Below the pieces are notes generated by a model. It was not told the DNA's origin, ran no database searches, and was given only the letters and a program-made list of their open reading frames with translations. DNA of 40,401 nt from positions 1 to 40,401 of the forward strand of contig CALYBP010000012.1 in NCBI GenBank assembly GCA_944415425.1, given 5' to 3'. This document shows positions 39,505 through 40,401 of the stretch, piece by piece. Position numbers and translations under genes: made by a program. Each line of letters opens with the position of its first letter. The first letter of the stretch is position 1. The stretch comes from an uncultured Ruminococcus sp. Lineage in GTDB: Bacteria; Bacillota; Clostridia; Oscillospirales; Acutalibacteraceae.

Positions 39505-40026
39505 ATCGGCAAGAAAGATAATATTCAGATTAATGAAGAAATCCGTGACAAAGAGCTCAGAGTTATTGGTTCTGACGGTCAACAGCTCGGTATAATGTCG
39601 TCAAGGGACGCACTTAATATTGCGGAACAAAATAATCTCGATTTGGTTAAGATTGCTCCTCAGAGCAATCCGCCGGTATGCAAGATTATGGATTACGGCA
39701 AGTACCGATTTGAACAGGCTAAAAGGGAGAAAGAAGCAAGAAAAAATCAGAAAGTTGTCGATATAAAAGAGGTTCGTCTGTCGCTCAACATTGACACTCA
39801 TGACTTTAACACAAAGCTTAATAATGCTCTTAAATTTATTAAGCACGGCGATAAGGTCAAGGTTTCTATTCGCTTTAGGGGAAGAGAGATGGGTCATCCC
39901 GAAATCGGACTTGAAACAATGAAACGCTTTGCTGATGCTTGCAGTGAAACAGCTGTCATCGAAAAGCCTGCTAAGCTTGAGGGCCGGAATATGCTTATGT
40001 TTCTTGCGCCAAAGACTAACAAGTAA
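39505..40026 (+). CDS. infC: Translation initiation factor IF-3
   Basis: Binds the 30S subunit and checks start-codon pairing. The 173-residue protein shows NIQINEEIRDKELRV at the N-terminus, PPVCKIMDYGKYRFEQAKREK across the linker, and IRFRGREMGHPEIG in the C-terminal domain. No ATG, GTG or TTG lies in range of GGAGGTG (39491-39497); two in-frame ATC codons at 39502 and 39505 are the only near-cognate choices, and 39505 has the better spacing. A rare start codon is the known basis of IF-3 autoregulation in other bacteria. Confidence 0.93.
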   Translation: MGKKDNIQINEEIRDKELRVIGSDGQQLGIMSSRDALNIAEQNNLDLVKIAPQSNPPVCKIMDYGKYRFEQAKREKEARKNQKVVDIKEVRLSLNIDTHDFNTKLNNALKFIKHGDKVKVSIRFRGREMGHPEIGLETMKRFADACSETAVIEKPAKLEGRNMLMFLAPKTNK

Positions 40027-40048
40027 TTAAACAGGGAGGATACTTATT

Positions 40049-40246
40049 ATGCCTAAAATCAAAACTCACAGCGGTGCCAAAAAACGTTTTAAACTTTCTA
40101 AAAACGGTAAAGTTATCCGTGCTCACGCTAACAAGAGCCATATTCTTAACAAGAAGACTACTAAGCGTAAGAGAGGTTTGCGTCAGACAACAGTTGCTGA
40201 TAAGACAAACACAGCTCAGATCAAGCGTCTTATTCCTTATAAATAA
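40049..40246 (+). CDS. rpmI: 50S ribosomal protein L35
   Basis: Large-subunit protein of 65 residues starting [16 protein letters not shown], with the basic [17 protein letters not shown] segment. It lies between infC and rplT in the conserved order, with GGGAGG upstream. Confidence 0.97.
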   Translation: MPKIKTHSGAKKRFKLSKNGKVIRAHANKSHILNKKTTKRKRGLRQTTVADKTNTAQIKRLIPYK

Positions 40247-40288
40247 TCGACGCGGTAATTTAAAATAACTATTCGGAGGTAACATATA

Positions 40289-40401
40289 ATGGCACGAGTA
40301 AAAGGTGCGATGATGACTCGCAAAAGAAGAAAAAAGACATTAAAGCTTGCCAAGGGCTACTGGGGTTCAAAATCAAGACACTTTAAAATGGCTAAACAGG
40401 C
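40289..40401 (+). CDS. rplT: 50S ribosomal protein L20 (partial, runs off the window)
   Basis: The first 37 codons start [16 protein letters not shown] and continue [16 protein letters not shown], the L20 N-terminus. CGGAGG precedes ATG 40289. The gene is cut by the window edge. L20 is the expected regulator of this operon through the leader at 39353-39490. Confidence 0.95.
   Translation, partial: MARVKGAMMTRKRRKKTLKLAKGYWGSKSRHFKMAKQ

Overview
The window looks like a chromosomal segment of a low-GC, spore-forming, Gram-positive anaerobe of the class Clostridia. The best guess is a Ruminococcus bromii-like member of the Oscillospiraceae. The grounds are Spo0A, SpoIVB, a cotJ cluster and a CwlJ/GerQ pair, a C1 protease with a type I dockerin, a GH13 amylase with a CBM26-like starch-binding module, a threonine T-box, and L21 and L20 leaders. 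The genus is an inference. No integrase, transposase, phage module, CRISPR array or tRNA gene was seen.

Layout. 44-3730: dockerin-bearing cysteine protease (-) and an HtrA protease (+). 4011-7259 (-): fhs-tsaE-tsaB-rpiB, tightly packed. 7404-8573 (+): RodA/FtsW/SpoVE protein. 8644-10684 (-): AgrC/AgrA-type two-component pair with no visible agrB or agrD. 10685-11328: AT-rich intergenic stretch with a promoter-like site and two 43-nt tandem repeats, then a small XRE regulator. 11816-13010 (+): an apparent stand-alone transcription unit of about 1.16 kb with no long gene. It has a consensus promoter, a 22-codon leader ORF with a strong ribosome binding site, a run of recurring AGGAG...TCCAATG modules and a terminator. 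13094-15027 (-): spoIVB-spo0A. 15202-19846 (+): P-type ATPase, cysK-like gene, CCA-adding enzyme. 19895-21197 (-): SpoIID-like protein, cotJA, cotJB and a truncated cotJC remnant. 21392-25665 (+): membrane protein, T-box, thrS and an M15-like protein lacking key active-site residues. 25747-30392 (+): rpmE, a YigZ gene, rplU-prp-rpmA with its L21 leader, obgE, mrnC and a YitT gene. 30736-34851 (+): lipoprotein amylase, SseB-like gene, cwlJ-like gene and gerQ. 35101-39315 (+): a probable CDP-ribitol / teichoic-acid-type operon (tarI, tarJ, rpe-like, tagF-like). 39319-40401 (+): L20 leader, infC with a non-AUG start, rpmI and the first part of rplT.

How genes work together. RpiB and the Rpe-like protein can both supply ribulose 5-phosphate, which TarJ would reduce and TarI would activate to CDP-ribitol for the TagF-like polymerase. 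Prp trims the N-terminal extension of L27 encoded right after it. GerQ is the known partner of CwlJ. SpoIVB and Spo0A are classic neighbours. Three sporulation or cell-wall genes look degraded: cotJC is truncated, and the SpoIID-like and M15-like proteins have lost expected catalytic residues.

The candidate for an undescribed system is the RNA-like unit at 11816-13010. I cannot assign it to a known RNA family from sequence alone.
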